Source: Polaromonas sp.
Lineage (GTDB): Bacteria; Pseudomonadota; Gammaproteobacteria; Burkholderiales; Burkholderiaceae_C
Direction: 5' to 3'
Assembly: GCA_013298945.1 (NCBI GenBank)
Contig: JAAFJR010000002.1
Span: 248,001-312,000 of the forward strand
Length of the DNA: 64,000 nt
The number at the start of each line of letters is the position of its first letter. The first letter of the stretch is position 1. The position numbers and the translations under genes are program-made. The notes under the pieces are model-generated. The model had not been told where the DNA came from. It was given only the letters and a program-made list of their open reading frames with translations, and did no database searches. Below, piece by piece: positions 27,407-35,830 of this stretch.

Positions 27407-27560
27407 AAATTTGGTCTTTTCCGGCTTTCGCTAGCTGTTGGATTCTGTAAATTCCTACTTGACTCTTTCTTGATTTTTAAGCAAAATACAAGTCATCAGA
27501 CAACCGATGACTATAATCGGCAGTATTTTCTAGATTCACTAAAAGATCGAACTTTCATTC

Positions 27561-28826
27561 ATGAAGATTTTCGCTGTCCGTGTCACCCCCATCGCCATCA
27601 AAGACCCTGCTTTGCTGAACGCTGCCGGTGTGCACGAGCCATTTGGCTTGCGATCCATCATCGAAGTTGTAGGTGCAAATGGCTTGGTTGGCTTGGGTGA
27701 AACCTATGGTGATGCACCTGTACTAGATTTGCTGACAAGGGTCAAAGACAGTTTGGTGGGTTTGTCTGCGTTTGATTTAAATGGCTTGCTGGCTAAAGTT
27801 ATTGCCGAGTCCAAACTCAACAAAACTTCGCATATTGAGATGGAACTCGCGCCTGGCTCCATGGGCGACAACCTGACAAGCAGCGTATTTTCAGGCTTTG
27901 AAGTGGCATTTTTAGACTTGCAAGCCCGCACATTGGGTATTCCGTTGGTGGAATTATTGGGTGGGGCAGTACGCAACAAAGTGGCGTATTCAGCCTACTT
28001 GTTTTACAAATGGGACGCTAGTGTTGACCCTGAGTACGCGCCTGACCCCTATGGTGAAGCGGTGAACGCCGCGCAAATCGTCGCGCAAGCCAAGAAGATG
28101 ATTGACCAGTATGGTTTTGAAAGTATCAAGCTGAAAGCGGGCGTTTTTCCACCGGATGAAGAAGCAGATGCCATCAAAGCGCTCAAAGCTGCTTATCCAA
28201 ACCACCAGCTACGGATTGACCCCAATGGCAATTGGTCAATTCCCACCAGTATCCGCATTGCCAAGCGGCTGGCGAATGACTTGGAATATTACGAAGATCC
28301 GACGCCGGGTTTGGAGGGCATGTCTGAGGTTTACAAAGCCACCGGTTTGCTGCAAGCGACGAACATGGTCGTCACATCTTGGGACCATTTGCAGCGCAGT
28401 GTGGCATTGAACTCTGTGCAAATTGTGCTGTCAGACCACCACTATTGGGGTGGTTTGCGGGCGACGCAGGCTTTAGCGCGCACTTGCCAAGCTTTTGGCA
28501 TGGGTTTGTCCATGCATTCAAATTCGCACTTGGGCATCAGCATGATGGCGATGACGCATTTGGCCGCTTCGGTGCATCATTTGACCTACGCTTGTGATAC
28601 ACATTACCCGTGGCAAAGCGACGAGGTTTTGGTGGGTGGTAAAGTGCCTATCGTGGGTGGCTGTGTGCATTTGACGGACAAACCGGGCTTGGGTGTAGAG
28701 TTAGACCAAGTCAAACTGGCTGAGCTGCACCAAGCGTTTTTAAATTGCCGTATTCGCACCCGCAACGATGTGACGCAGATGCAAAAGTTCAGACCCGATT
28801 GGTCAACCGTCAAGCCACGGTTTTAA
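27561..28826 (+). CDS. Enolase-superfamily dehydratase, glucarate dehydratase-like
   Basis: 421 residues. Mandelate-racemase/glucarate-dehydratase fold: N-terminal cap (about 1-130), then the barrel with the base pair IKLKAG (KxK, about residues 192-197), metal ligands RIDPNGNW (Asp), EDPTPG (Glu) and LSDHHYWGG, and the catalytic MHSNSHLGISMM (His about 314). The set fits glucarate dehydratase (glucarate to 5-dehydro-4-deoxyglucarate). It precedes a Bug-type binding protein for carboxylates, consistent with sugar-acid uptake. Related sugar-acid dehydratases are possible. Confidence 0.85.
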   Translation: MKIFAVRVTPIAIKDPALLNAAGVHEPFGLRSIIEVVGANGLVGLGETYGDAPVLDLLTRVKDSLVGLSAFDLNGLLAKVIAESKLNKTSHIEMELAPGSMGDNLTSSVFSGFEVAFLDLQARTLGIPLVELLGGAVRNKVAYSAYLFYKWDASVDPEYAPDPYGEAVNAAQIVAQAKKMIDQYGFESIKLKAGVFPPDEEADAIKALKAAYPNHQLRIDPNGNWSIPTSIRIAKRLANDLEYYEDPTPGLEGMSEVYKATGLLQATNMVVTSWDHLQRSVALNSVQIVLSDHHYWGGLRATQALARTCQAFGMGLSMHSNSHLGISMMAMTHLAASVHHLTYACDTHYPWQSDEVLVGGKVPIVGGCVHLTDKPGLGVELDQVKLAELHQAFLNCRIRTRNDVTQMQKFRPDWSTVKPRF

Positions 28827-28884
28827 TTGAAGTTTTGGTTGAATAATTAGTTAAAGAGTTATTTTTATAAATAGGAGACAAAAA

Positions 28885-29868
28885 ATGGAGCTAACGATGA
28901 AGAAAACATGGTTAAAACTGGTCAGTGCAGCAGCCGTTGGCTTGATTGCGATGAGCGCTTTGGCGCAAAGTGACTACCCCAATAAACCCATCAAGCTGAT
29001 CGTGCCATTCCCACCTGGTGGCACTAGCGATGTGATGGGGCGCATGGTCAATGATGAACTAGGTAAAATTTTGAAGCAGCCTGTCATCGTTGAAAACGTG
29101 GGTGGTGCAGGGGGTGTCGTAGGTACTGAGCGCGCTAGCAAAGCGTCAGCCGACGGCTATACCATTATTCAAACTGGTGTTGGCCAAAACGCAGTGGCAC
29201 ATGGCTTAGATCCGAATTTGAAATACAACTCAAACACAGATTTCATTCACCTCACGCAAGTACATACGGGGCCTAATGTGTTGTTGGTACATCCTAGCTT
29301 GCCTTTTAAAACCCTCAAAGACTTGGTCGATTTTGCCAAGGCTAACCCAGGAAAGCTTGATTACGGCTACACCCATGCATCTTCAGGGCACATGGCGATG
29401 GAACTCTTCAAGCAAACAGCGGGTATCTTTTTAACGGGCATTCCTTACCGTGGCGGTGGTCCGATGATGACTGACTTGCTAGGTGGAACGATCAAAATCA
29501 TGTTCATCAACCAAGACGTAGCCTTGCAGCATGTCAAGGCTGGTAAGCTGCGCCCACTGGCGGTAACGACAGTCAAACGCAATCCGCTCTATCCAGATGT
29601 GCCTTCTATCGCTGAATCTGGCTACAAAGGGTTCGAGTCTTTGTCGTGGTCTGGCTTGTCCATTCAAAAGGGTACGCCGCCCGCTGTGGTTGAAAAGTTA
29701 GAAGCAGCCATGGTTCAGGTGATGAATTCACCAGCGATCAGGCAGCGTTTGGAATCGCAAGGTTTTGTTGTTCCAACGCTAGGCTCAAAAGCCTACACTG
29801 CGTTTGTGGCAAATGAAATTCCGCGTTGGACCAAAGTAATTAAAACGGCGGGGATTACGGCGCAATAA
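28885..29868 (+). CDS. Tripartite tricarboxylate transporter substrate-binding protein (Bug/TctC)
   Basis: 327 residues with a signal peptide (about 1-27, ending MSALAQ). The Bug family start YPNKPIKLIVPFPPGGTSDV is intact, and PGKLDYGYTHASSGHMAMEL is the second signature. AGGAGACAAAAA precedes the ATG; ATG 28897 is also possible. It would bind a carboxylate, perhaps glucarate given its neighbour. No TctAB membrane genes are adjacent, which is usual for the many orphan Bug proteins of Burkholderiales. Confidence 0.92.
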   Translation: MELTMKKTWLKLVSAAAVGLIAMSALAQSDYPNKPIKLIVPFPPGGTSDVMGRMVNDELGKILKQPVIVENVGGAGGVVGTERASKASADGYTIIQTGVGQNAVAHGLDPNLKYNSNTDFIHLTQVHTGPNVLLVHPSLPFKTLKDLVDFAKANPGKLDYGYTHASSGHMAMELFKQTAGIFLTGIPYRGGGPMMTDLLGGTIKIMFINQDVALQHVKAGKLRPLAVTTVKRNPLYPDVPSIAESGYKGFESLSWSGLSIQKGTPPAVVEKLEAAMVQVMNSPAIRQRLESQGFVVPTLGSKAYTAFVANEIPRWTKVIKTAGITAQ

Positions 29869-29891
29869 TACTTTAGCCAAGCTAGTAAGCA

Positions 29892-29927
29892 AAAAATCGG
29901 GTAGCTTGCAAGAGTATCCGATTTTTT
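29892..29927 (+). terminator. Terminator after the Bug gene
   Basis: AAAAATCGGGTA and TATCCGATTTTT pair with one G.U around an 11-12-nt loop, and the 3' arm ends in a run of T. Confidence 0.8.
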
Positions 29928-29942
29928 TATGCCATTTATGCC

Positions 29943-29988
29943 TGTAGCCGGCGTATTTATTTACTTAATAGCTACTAAAATGATAGTA
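29943..29988 (+). repeat. Dispersed 45-bp repeat, copy R8
   Basis: TGTAGCCGGCGTATTTATTT, then ACTTAATAGCTACTAAAATG and ATAGTA. Intergenic, upstream of the sulfide dehydrogenase genes. Confidence 0.85.
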
Positions 29989-30173
29989 AATTGATATTTA
30001 AAACCGCCACGATAAACTTGCAATGTCAATTTTGTGTAAGTAAATTCCCGTCAATACTAGGGTTTTCACGTACAAAATGTGCTCGTACTAAACTGATGTA
30101 TCGGATATAGTTATAGTCGTTTTAGTGAATAACTATATATAAAATTGCATATAAACATTACTGGAGACTCAGC

Positions 30174-30509
30174 ATGATGAATAAGCGAATGAAAATTCAG
30201 CTAGCTACGACTTTAGTAGCTAGCTTAGCAGCATTTACGGGGGCAACAGCCTCAGCGCAAAGCAAAGATGAATTGTATGTGGCTAGCGTTTCTGCCACTT
30301 GTGCCACTTGTCATGGCACGCAGGGCAGAGCGACGAATGGCTCTGCAGTTGTCTCTTTGGCCGGCATGCCTGCAGCCAATATTATTTTGCAAATGAAAGC
30401 CTTCAAAGACGGCACACGTCCAGCCACAGTGATGCATCAGCTCAGCAAGGGCTACAGCGATGCGCAAGTCGTCATGATTGCTAACTATTTTGCAGCTCAA
30501 AAGAAATAA
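30174..30509 (+). CDS. fccA: Cytochrome c subunit of flavocytochrome c sulfide dehydrogenase
   Basis: 111 residues with a signal peptide (about 1-32, ending ATASAQ). One heme motif CATCH (about residues 43-47) and a Met-containing C-terminal half, typical of a small monoheme class I cytochrome. It is followed 13 bases later by the flavoprotein, the standard fccA-fccB order. Periplasmic; accepts electrons from sulfide oxidation. GGAG lies at a good distance before the first ATG. Confidence 0.85.
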   Translation: MMNKRMKIQLATTLVASLAAFTGATASAQSKDELYVASVSATCATCHGTQGRATNGSAVVSLAGMPAANIILQMKAFKDGTRPATVMHQLSKGYSDAQVVMIANYFAAQKK

Positions 30510-30522
30510 GGATGAGACTGAC

Positions 30523-31830
30523 ATGACAACTACAAACAATCTACAGCGCCGTCAAATTTTGCAATCCGCCGCAGCATTGAGCTTGTTGGGCTTGGCCGGC
30601 TGCGCAACAACATCTATGCCATCCAAGGCAAAAGTCGTCATCGTGGGCGGTGGTTTTGGTGGCGCTACAGCGGCTAAGTACATCCGCTTGCTGTCACAGT
30701 ACAAAATCGATGTGGTGCTGATCGAACCCAACGCATCCTTCATCTCTTGCCCCGTGTCCAATATGGTGCTGGGTGGTCATAAGTCGATGGCGGACATCAC
30801 CAGCTCTTACGAGCATTTGTCTAAAAAGCATGGCGTGACCATGGTGAAAGACATGGTAAGCAAGATTGACGCTGCTAAGAAAACTGTAACATTAGCAAGC
30901 GGTGGCAGCATCGCGTATGACAAATTGGTTGTATCCCCAGGCATTGATTTGATGATGGGCAGCATCGAAGGCTTGGCTGCTGCCAATGCAAGTGGCCAAA
31001 TCGTTCAGGCTTGGAAAGCTGGCGCTGAAACTGCGACTTTGCGCAAGCAGTTAGAAGCCATGCCGGACGGCGGCACCTACGCCATCACCATCCCTGTAGC
31101 ACCATACCGCTGCCCGCCTGGCCCGTACGAACGTGCTAGCCAGATAGCGTCATACTTCAAAGTGGCTAAGCCAAAGAGCAAAATTTTGATTTTGGACGGT
31201 AACCCAGACGTGACATCTAAAGGCCCGTTGTTCAAAAAAGTATGGGCCAACGATTACAAAGGCATGATTGAGTACCGTGGTGACCACAAAGTAACGGCGG
31301 TTGACGCCAAAACTGGCACCATCAAGTTTGAGATTCAAGAAGACGTGAAAGTTAACGTCATCAATGCTTTGCCAAACATGCGCGCTGGTTTGATCGCGGT
31401 TAACTCCGGTCTGAACAACATGGCTAATGGCCGCTGGTGTGGTGTGAATTACCTTACCTTTGAGTCGACGGCTGCCAAAGATGTGCATGTTTTGGGTGAC
31501 TCCATTCAAATCGCGCCTGGTATGCCTAAGAGTGGTCATATGGCCAATGCGCAAGCGAAAGTGGCAGCAGCTGCCATCGTCGCGCAGCTCAACGGCTGGG
31601 AAGTTAACCCTAACCCTATGCTGACCAACACCTGCTACAGCATGGTTGATGCGAAAAACTGTATCCATGTGGCTAGTGTGCACGAGTATGTCGCGGCTGA
31701 GAAGACGTTCAAGACAGTTGCGGGCTCAGGTGGCGTGTCTTCGATAGATTTGAAGCCAGAAGTGACCATGCTAGAAGGCGCTTACGCTGAGAGCTGGGCG
31801 CAAAATATTTGGGCTGATACCTTGGATTGA
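30523..31830 (+). CDS. fccB: Sulfide dehydrogenase flavoprotein subunit (FCSD-type)
   Basis: 435 residues from ATG 30523 (AAGGA upstream; the open frame begins earlier, inside fccA). An RRQILQ twin-arginine-like signal with a following hydrophobic stretch and Cys (LGLAGC), then the FAD-binding VVIVGGGFGGATAAKYI (about residues 43-59). Two Cys that could form the redox disulfide are near ASFISCPVSNMVLGG and VAPYRCPPGPYERAS. The C-terminal FCSD domain includes NTCYSMVD. It would oxidise sulfide and pass electrons to the cytochrome. Ends at a strong terminator. Confidence 0.9.
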   Translation: MTTTNNLQRRQILQSAAALSLLGLAGCATTSMPSKAKVVIVGGGFGGATAAKYIRLLSQYKIDVVLIEPNASFISCPVSNMVLGGHKSMADITSSYEHLSKKHGVTMVKDMVSKIDAAKKTVTLASGGSIAYDKLVVSPGIDLMMGSIEGLAAANASGQIVQAWKAGAETATLRKQLEAMPDGGTYAITIPVAPYRCPPGPYERASQIASYFKVAKPKSKILILDGNPDVTSKGPLFKKVWANDYKGMIEYRGDHKVTAVDAKTGTIKFEIQEDVKVNVINALPNMRAGLIAVNSGLNNMANGRWCGVNYLTFESTAAKDVHVLGDSIQIAPGMPKSGHMANAQAKVAAAAIVAQLNGWEVNPNPMLTNTCYSMVDAKNCIHVASVHEYVAAEKTFKTVAGSGGVSSIDLKPEVTMLEGAYAESWAQNIWADTLD

Positions 31831-31851
31831 TACTAAGTTATACGAAATGCT

Positions 31852-31882
31852 AAAAAAGACGCTTACCAGCGTCTTTTTTTTT
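31852..31882 (+). terminator. Terminator after fccB
   Basis: AAAAAAGACGCT and AGCGTCTTTTTT form a perfect 12-bp stem with a 4-nt TACC loop, and the T-run continues. It separates fccAB from the sox genes. Confidence 0.92.
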
Positions 31883-31912
31883 AGAAAAAAAATGTTCCTA
31901 GAATTATTACCA

Positions 31913-31965
31913 AGGGTATACCCTAGTTGTATTGATCCTGTCAAAATTTAGAATAAGCTTATTCT
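31913..31965 (+). promoter_or_regulatory. Three palindromes before the sox genes
   Basis: AGGGTATACCCT (31913-31924, perfect), TTGATCCTGTCAA (31932-31944, TTGA/TCAA arms) and AGAATAAGCTTATTCT (31950-31965, perfect 16 bp). They lie 50-100 bases before the first sox-linked gene. They are probable operators. The middle one is Crp/Fnr-like in its arms, and a broken Crp/Fnr gene ends the cluster. Confidence 0.6.
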
Positions 31966-32015
31966 TATACCGATATATTTATATTCATATACTTTTATTT
32001 ATATTTAAATCAATC

Positions 32016-32342
32016 ATGACATACTCAAAAATTATTTCAAAATGCGCAGCCGTTGCAGTGCTTGGAGCTGCATTTTCAAGTTCAGCTTGGGCGGATTTGG
32101 CATTGGCGCAAAAAAATGCGTGTATGGCTTGCCACGCGGTAGATAAAAAATTAGTGGGTCCGGCATATCAGGCTGTGGCTGAGAAATACGCCAAAGAGAA
32201 AGATTACGTTGCCAAATTGGCGGCAAGCATCAAGGCGGGTGGTTCGGGCAAATACGGCCCTATCCCTATGCCTGCGCAAGCGGCTCTGTCTGATGCAGAT
32301 GCTACTAAGCTGGCTAAGTGGATTTTGGCAGGTTCCAAGTAA
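32016..32342 (+). CDS. Small c-type cytochrome (c551/c552 type) of the sox cluster
   Basis: 108 residues from ATG 32016; the longer open frame from 31932 reads AT-rich leader and is rejected. Signal peptide to about residue 26 (SSSAWA), heme motif CMACH (about 36-40), axial Met in GPIPMPAQ. It closely resembles the C-terminal domain of the SoxD protein encoded downstream. It could carry electrons from the Sox enzymes to the oxidase. No strong ribosome site is visible. Confidence 0.85.
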   Translation: MTYSKIISKCAAVAVLGAAFSSSAWADLALAQKNACMACHAVDKKLVGPAYQAVAEKYAKEKDYVAKLAASIKAGGSGKYGPIPMPAQAALSDADATKLAKWILAGSK

Positions 32343-32354
32343 AAAGATTCAGCC

Positions 32355-33686
32355 ATGAGAAATAACCGTTTTATTCAAGCATCTCCCGAGGGTTTCCTCG
32401 GCAGTGAGCAAATCAAATCTGTTTATGCAGGCAGACGCGGATTCATGGCTGGTGCGTTTGCTGCAGCAATGGCGGGTGCAACTGCTGCACGTGCGCAGTC
32501 GTCAAAAGACGATCCAAATATTGTTAACTTACCGGCTCATACAAAAGGTTTGGGGCAGGGCGTTGCTGCGCGCGGCTATGGCGTACCAAGTATTTACGAA
32601 AAAAACTTGCAGCGTCGTGAAAGCCCAGGCTTGACGGCGGTTAGTGCTGCTGGCGTTAGCTTTGCACCATTGCAAGGATTGTTTGGTATTGTGACGCCAA
32701 GTGGCTTGCATTTTGAGCGTCATCACCAGGGTTGGTGGGATATTGAGCCTGACAAACACCGTTTGATGGTGAATGGCAGTGATGAAAAGATGCTCAAAAA
32801 GCCAATGGTCTTTACCATGGATGACTTGATGCGTTTGCCATCAGTCAGCCGCTTCCACTTTATTGAATGTGGTGCTAACACGGGTATGGAGTGGGGAAAT
32901 ACTGCTGTACCGACTGTGCAATACACGCACGGTATGGTGAGTTGTAGCGAATTTACAGGCGTGCCTTTGCGTTTGCTACTTGAAATGTGCGGTGCAGATT
33001 TCAAACGTGGCAAGTTCGTTTTGGCTGAGGGTGCTGACGGGTCTAGTATGACGCGCACGATTCCTATGAGTCTCATCATGAACGATGAGGTACTGGTCGC
33101 CTATGGTATGAATGGCGAAATGCTGCGTCCAGAAAACGGCTACCCATTGCGCCTGGTTGTACCGGGTGTCCAGGGGGTGAGCTGGGTGAAGTACTTGCGT
33201 CGCATTGAGTTGGGCGACGAGGCTTATGGCACAAAAGATGAAACCATCCATTACATTGATTTGCTGCCAAGTGGCATGCATCGCCAGTACAGCAGCACAC
33301 AAGAGGTGAAATCTGTGATCACAACGCCTAGCGGTGGTCAAGTGTTATTGGACAAGGGCTTTTTGAATGTGACTGGACTTGCCTGGAGCGGTCGCGGGAA
33401 GATTAAAAAAGTCGACATATCTGTCGATGGTGGCCGTAATTGGAAGGTCGCACGTTTAGAGGGGCAAGTTATGTCCAAGTGCTTAACGCGCTTCAACATG
33501 GATTGGTCGTGGGATGGCAAGCCAGCTTTGCTGATGAGCCGTGCAACCGATGATACGGGGCATATTCAGCCAACATACGCTGAAAACAGAAAAGTTCGCG
33601 GAACTCGCAGCATTTATCACAACAACTCCATTCAAACATGGTTGTTGCAAGAATCTGGTGAGGTGAAAAATGTTCAGTTATCGTAA
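32355..33686 (+). CDS. soxC: Sulfane dehydrogenase molybdopterin subunit SoxC
   Basis: 443 residues. A twin-arginine signal (GRRGFMAGAFAAAMAGATAA, about 27-46) exports the folded protein. The sulfite-oxidase fold has the molybdenum Cys in FIECGANTGMEW (Cys about 173), and the C-terminal dimerisation domain starts about residue 300 with KIKKVDISVDGGRNWKVA. With SoxD it oxidises the sulfane sulfur bound to SoxY. Its end overlaps the soxD start by 17 bases. Confidence 0.95.
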   Translation: MRNNRFIQASPEGFLGSEQIKSVYAGRRGFMAGAFAAAMAGATAARAQSSKDDPNIVNLPAHTKGLGQGVAARGYGVPSIYEKNLQRRESPGLTAVSAAGVSFAPLQGLFGIVTPSGLHFERHHQGWWDIEPDKHRLMVNGSDEKMLKKPMVFTMDDLMRLPSVSRFHFIECGANTGMEWGNTAVPTVQYTHGMVSCSEFTGVPLRLLLEMCGADFKRGKFVLAEGADGSSMTRTIPMSLIMNDEVLVAYGMNGEMLRPENGYPLRLVVPGVQGVSWVKYLRRIELGDEAYGTKDETIHYIDLLPSGMHRQYSSTQEVKSVITTPSGGQVLLDKGFLNVTGLAWSGRGKIKKVDISVDGGRNWKVARLEGQVMSKCLTRFNMDWSWDGKPALLMSRATDDTGHIQPTYAENRKVRGTRSIYHNNSIQTWLLQESGEVKNVQLS

Positions 33687-34794
33687 ATTAACTTTCGCGA
33701 TTTTAGCTGCTACGTCATTGTCATGTGCTGTGTCTGCTTTTGCTCAAGGTAGCAAGATTGAGGGCGTTGGGCGTACCGCTACAGCAAATGAGGTAGCTGC
33801 ATGGGACATCGATGTTCGACCTGATTTCAAAGGGTTGCCTAAAGGTGCAGGCAGTGTCGCAATGGGCGAAAAGGTTTGGGAAGCGCAGTGTTCATCTTGT
33901 CATGGTAGCTTTGGCGAAAACAACACTGTTTTCAGCGCTTTAGTCGGTTACACAACCAAAAAAGACGTTGAAACTGGCCGCGTAGCTAGTTTGATGCCAG
34001 AGGCTGCAACGCCAACGCGTACAACGATGATGAAGGTGTCGCAACTGTCAACGTTGTGGGACTACATCAACCGTGCAATGCCTTGGACAGCTCCTAAATC
34101 GTTGAAACCAGATGAGGTTTATGCGGTAACTGCGTACTTGTTAAATATCGCTAATGTAGTGCCAGACAATTTCACTTTAAGTGATAAAAACATGGCAGAA
34201 ACTCAAGGCAAAATACCAAATCGTAACGGCATGATGACCAAGCATGCGATGTGGCCTGGTAAAGAGTTTGGAGGCGTCGCTAAACCTGACACGCAAGGTT
34301 CTAACTGCATGGCTAATTGTGCGACTGAGTCAAAAGTGGCAAGTTTACTGCCGGAACATGCGCGCAATGCGCACGGTAATTTGGCTGAGCAGACGCGCGC
34401 TTTCGGGCCTTCTGTGGGAGCGGATACAACCAAGCCAGCGGCTAACTCTGGTGCAGAAGTGAAAAAAACAGTGGCTGCGCCAGCTGCGGTCGCTAAGGCA
34501 GCAGAAAAATCAGCTGAAACAGTGGGGCCACTTAAAAGCGCTGACGTTTCTGGAATTTTGAGTAAAAATGCATGCTCTGCTTGCCATGGTATTGACAATA
34601 AAATTGTAGGACCCTCTTTTAAAGAAATCGTTGCTAAGCAAGGCAGCAAGCCAGATGCTGTTGCCTATTTAACAGGAAAAATTAAAAGCGGTGGATCAGG
34701 TGTTTACGGTTCAATGCCAATGCCTGCACAAAGCTTGAGCGATGCGGATGCTAAAAAAGTGGCTCTTTGGATATCGCAAGGTGCTGTTAAGTAA
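33670..34794 (+). CDS. soxD: Diheme cytochrome c SoxD
   Basis: 374 residues with a signal peptide (about 1-26). First heme CSSCHG (about 74-79) in the SoxD-specific domain, an Ala/Lys-rich linker (about 255-290), and a second heme CSACHG (about 302-307) in a C-terminal cytochrome c domain with SMPMPAQSLSDADAKK. The second domain is clearly related to the separate cytochrome at 32016. It is the electron-accepting partner of SoxC. The start lies inside the soxC end. Confidence 0.94.
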   Translation: MFSYRKLTFAILAATSLSCAVSAFAQGSKIEGVGRTATANEVAAWDIDVRPDFKGLPKGAGSVAMGEKVWEAQCSSCHGSFGENNTVFSALVGYTTKKDVETGRVASLMPEAATPTRTTMMKVSQLSTLWDYINRAMPWTAPKSLKPDEVYAVTAYLLNIANVVPDNFTLSDKNMAETQGKIPNRNGMMTKHAMWPGKEFGGVAKPDTQGSNCMANCATESKVASLLPEHARNAHGNLAEQTRAFGPSVGADTTKPAANSGAEVKKTVAAPAAVAKAAEKSAETVGPLKSADVSGILSKNACSACHGIDNKIVGPSFKEIVAKQGSKPDAVAYLTGKIKSGGSGVYGSMPMPAQSLSDADAKKVALWISQGAVK

Positions 34795-34881
34795 TATCCA
34801 TGTCAACGTATAAGCAAGAAATGTGTTAACTTGAGCAGGTAAGAGAAAAGTTTTTTGAAGATTTCTAATCAGGAGTAAATT

Positions 34882-35349
34882 ATGAAGCGTCGTGAATTTG
34901 TACAAAGCACATCGGGTGTCGCTGCCTTAGGTTTGGCCGCAAGTGTTGGTTTGTTCCCTGCTGCAGCCTCCGCGCAAACAGCTTGGAATAAAGCAGCCTT
35001 TGAAGCCAAGAACCTGGCTGATGTTGTCAAAGCGTTGGGTGGCACTAGTGCTGCAACAGAGAGTAAAGATGTTACTTTGAGTGCCCCAGAAATTGCGGAA
35101 AACGGAAACGTTGTTCGTTTGGGTGCACAAAGTGCAGCTGCTGGTACAACATGGTTAGGCTTGGTTGTGGAAAAAAATCCCGCAGCTTTGACAGCTGGTT
35201 TTGATGTTATGCCAGGTACTGATGCAAACATGTCTACCAATGTCAAGATGGGACAATCCACAAATGTCTACGCACTCGCGAAAGTAGGCGATAAATTTTT
35301 CTACGCAGTTAAAGAGGTCAAAGTCACGCTCGGTGGCTGCGGCGGTTAA
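34882..35349 (+). CDS. soxY: Thiosulfate carrier subunit SoxY
   Basis: 155 residues. Twin-arginine-like signal MKRREFVQSTSG followed by a hydrophobic stretch. The C-terminus VKVTLGGCGG carries the invariant swinging-arm Cys that holds the sulfur intermediates. It forms the SoxYZ carrier with the next gene. A clear CAGGAG precedes the ATG. Confidence 0.96.
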   Translation: MKRREFVQSTSGVAALGLAASVGLFPAAASAQTAWNKAAFEAKNLADVVKALGGTSAATESKDVTLSAPEIAENGNVVRLGAQSAAAGTTWLGLVVEKNPAALTAGFDVMPGTDANMSTNVKMGQSTNVYALAKVGDKFFYAVKEVKVTLGGCGG

Positions 35350-35398
35350 TTCGCATTAAGTCTTTAAACATTAGCTATTAGAAAATTAGGAGTTCAAG

Positions 35399-35710
35399 AT
35401 GAGTGATCCAATGCGCATTCGTGCAGCTGCAACTGGCGATAAAGTGACTGTACGTGTTTTAGTGAGCCATGAGATGGAAACAGGTTTGCGTAAAGATGCT
35501 GCTGGCAAAGTTGTGTCAGCACTGTTTATTCAAACCATCAGTGCTGTACACAACGGCAAAACAGTGATGAGTGCTCAATGGGGGCCCGCAGTGTCTAAAA
35601 ACCCATTCATTCAATTTACATTCACCGGCGGTAAAGCTGGCGAAAAAGTGGAGGTGACTTGGGTTGATAATACCGGTGATAAACGTACCGACGAAGCGAC
35701 TATTTCTTAA
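35399..35710 (+). CDS. soxZ: Thiosulfate carrier subunit SoxZ
   Basis: 103 residues, the usual SoxZ length, with an immunoglobulin-like fold and no signal peptide, exported with SoxY. Conserved stretches are MRIRAAATGDKVTVRVLVSH and ATISNPFI-like VSKNPFIQFTFTGGKAGEKV, near the C-terminus. It lies 49 bases after soxY. A strong terminator-like hairpin follows before soxA. Confidence 0.95.
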   Translation: MSDPMRIRAAATGDKVTVRVLVSHEMETGLRKDAAGKVVSALFIQTISAVHNGKTVMSAQWGPAVSKNPFIQFTFTGGKAGEKVEVTWVDNTGDKRTDEATIS

Positions 35711-35729
35711 GCTCTTTGCTCGGAACTTT

Positions 35730-35776
35730 AAAACAAAGCCAGTAAACTACATGCGTGGATTACTGGCTTTTGTTTT
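35730..35776 (+). terminator. Terminator-like hairpin between soxZ and soxA
   Basis: AAAACAAAGCCAGTAA pairs with TTACTGGCTTTTGTTTT, about 16 bp with one bulge and a 14-nt loop. It would end a soxCDYZ transcript or set a different level for soxAXB. Confidence 0.75.
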
Positions 35777-35830
35777 CGTGCTTAGCTTGGAAAGCTGTAA
35801 ACAAAATATTCAATTCGAATGGAGACAATA

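Larger units (their letters stand above)
29869..30173. other. Intergenic region before the sulfur oxidation locus
   Basis: 305 bases without a gene. It holds a terminator (29892-29927), repeat copy R8 (29943-29988) and an inverted repeat TATAGTTA/TAACTATA (30106-30113 and 30130-30137, 16 bases apart) close before the cytochrome gene, which may be a regulatory site. Confidence 0.55.
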
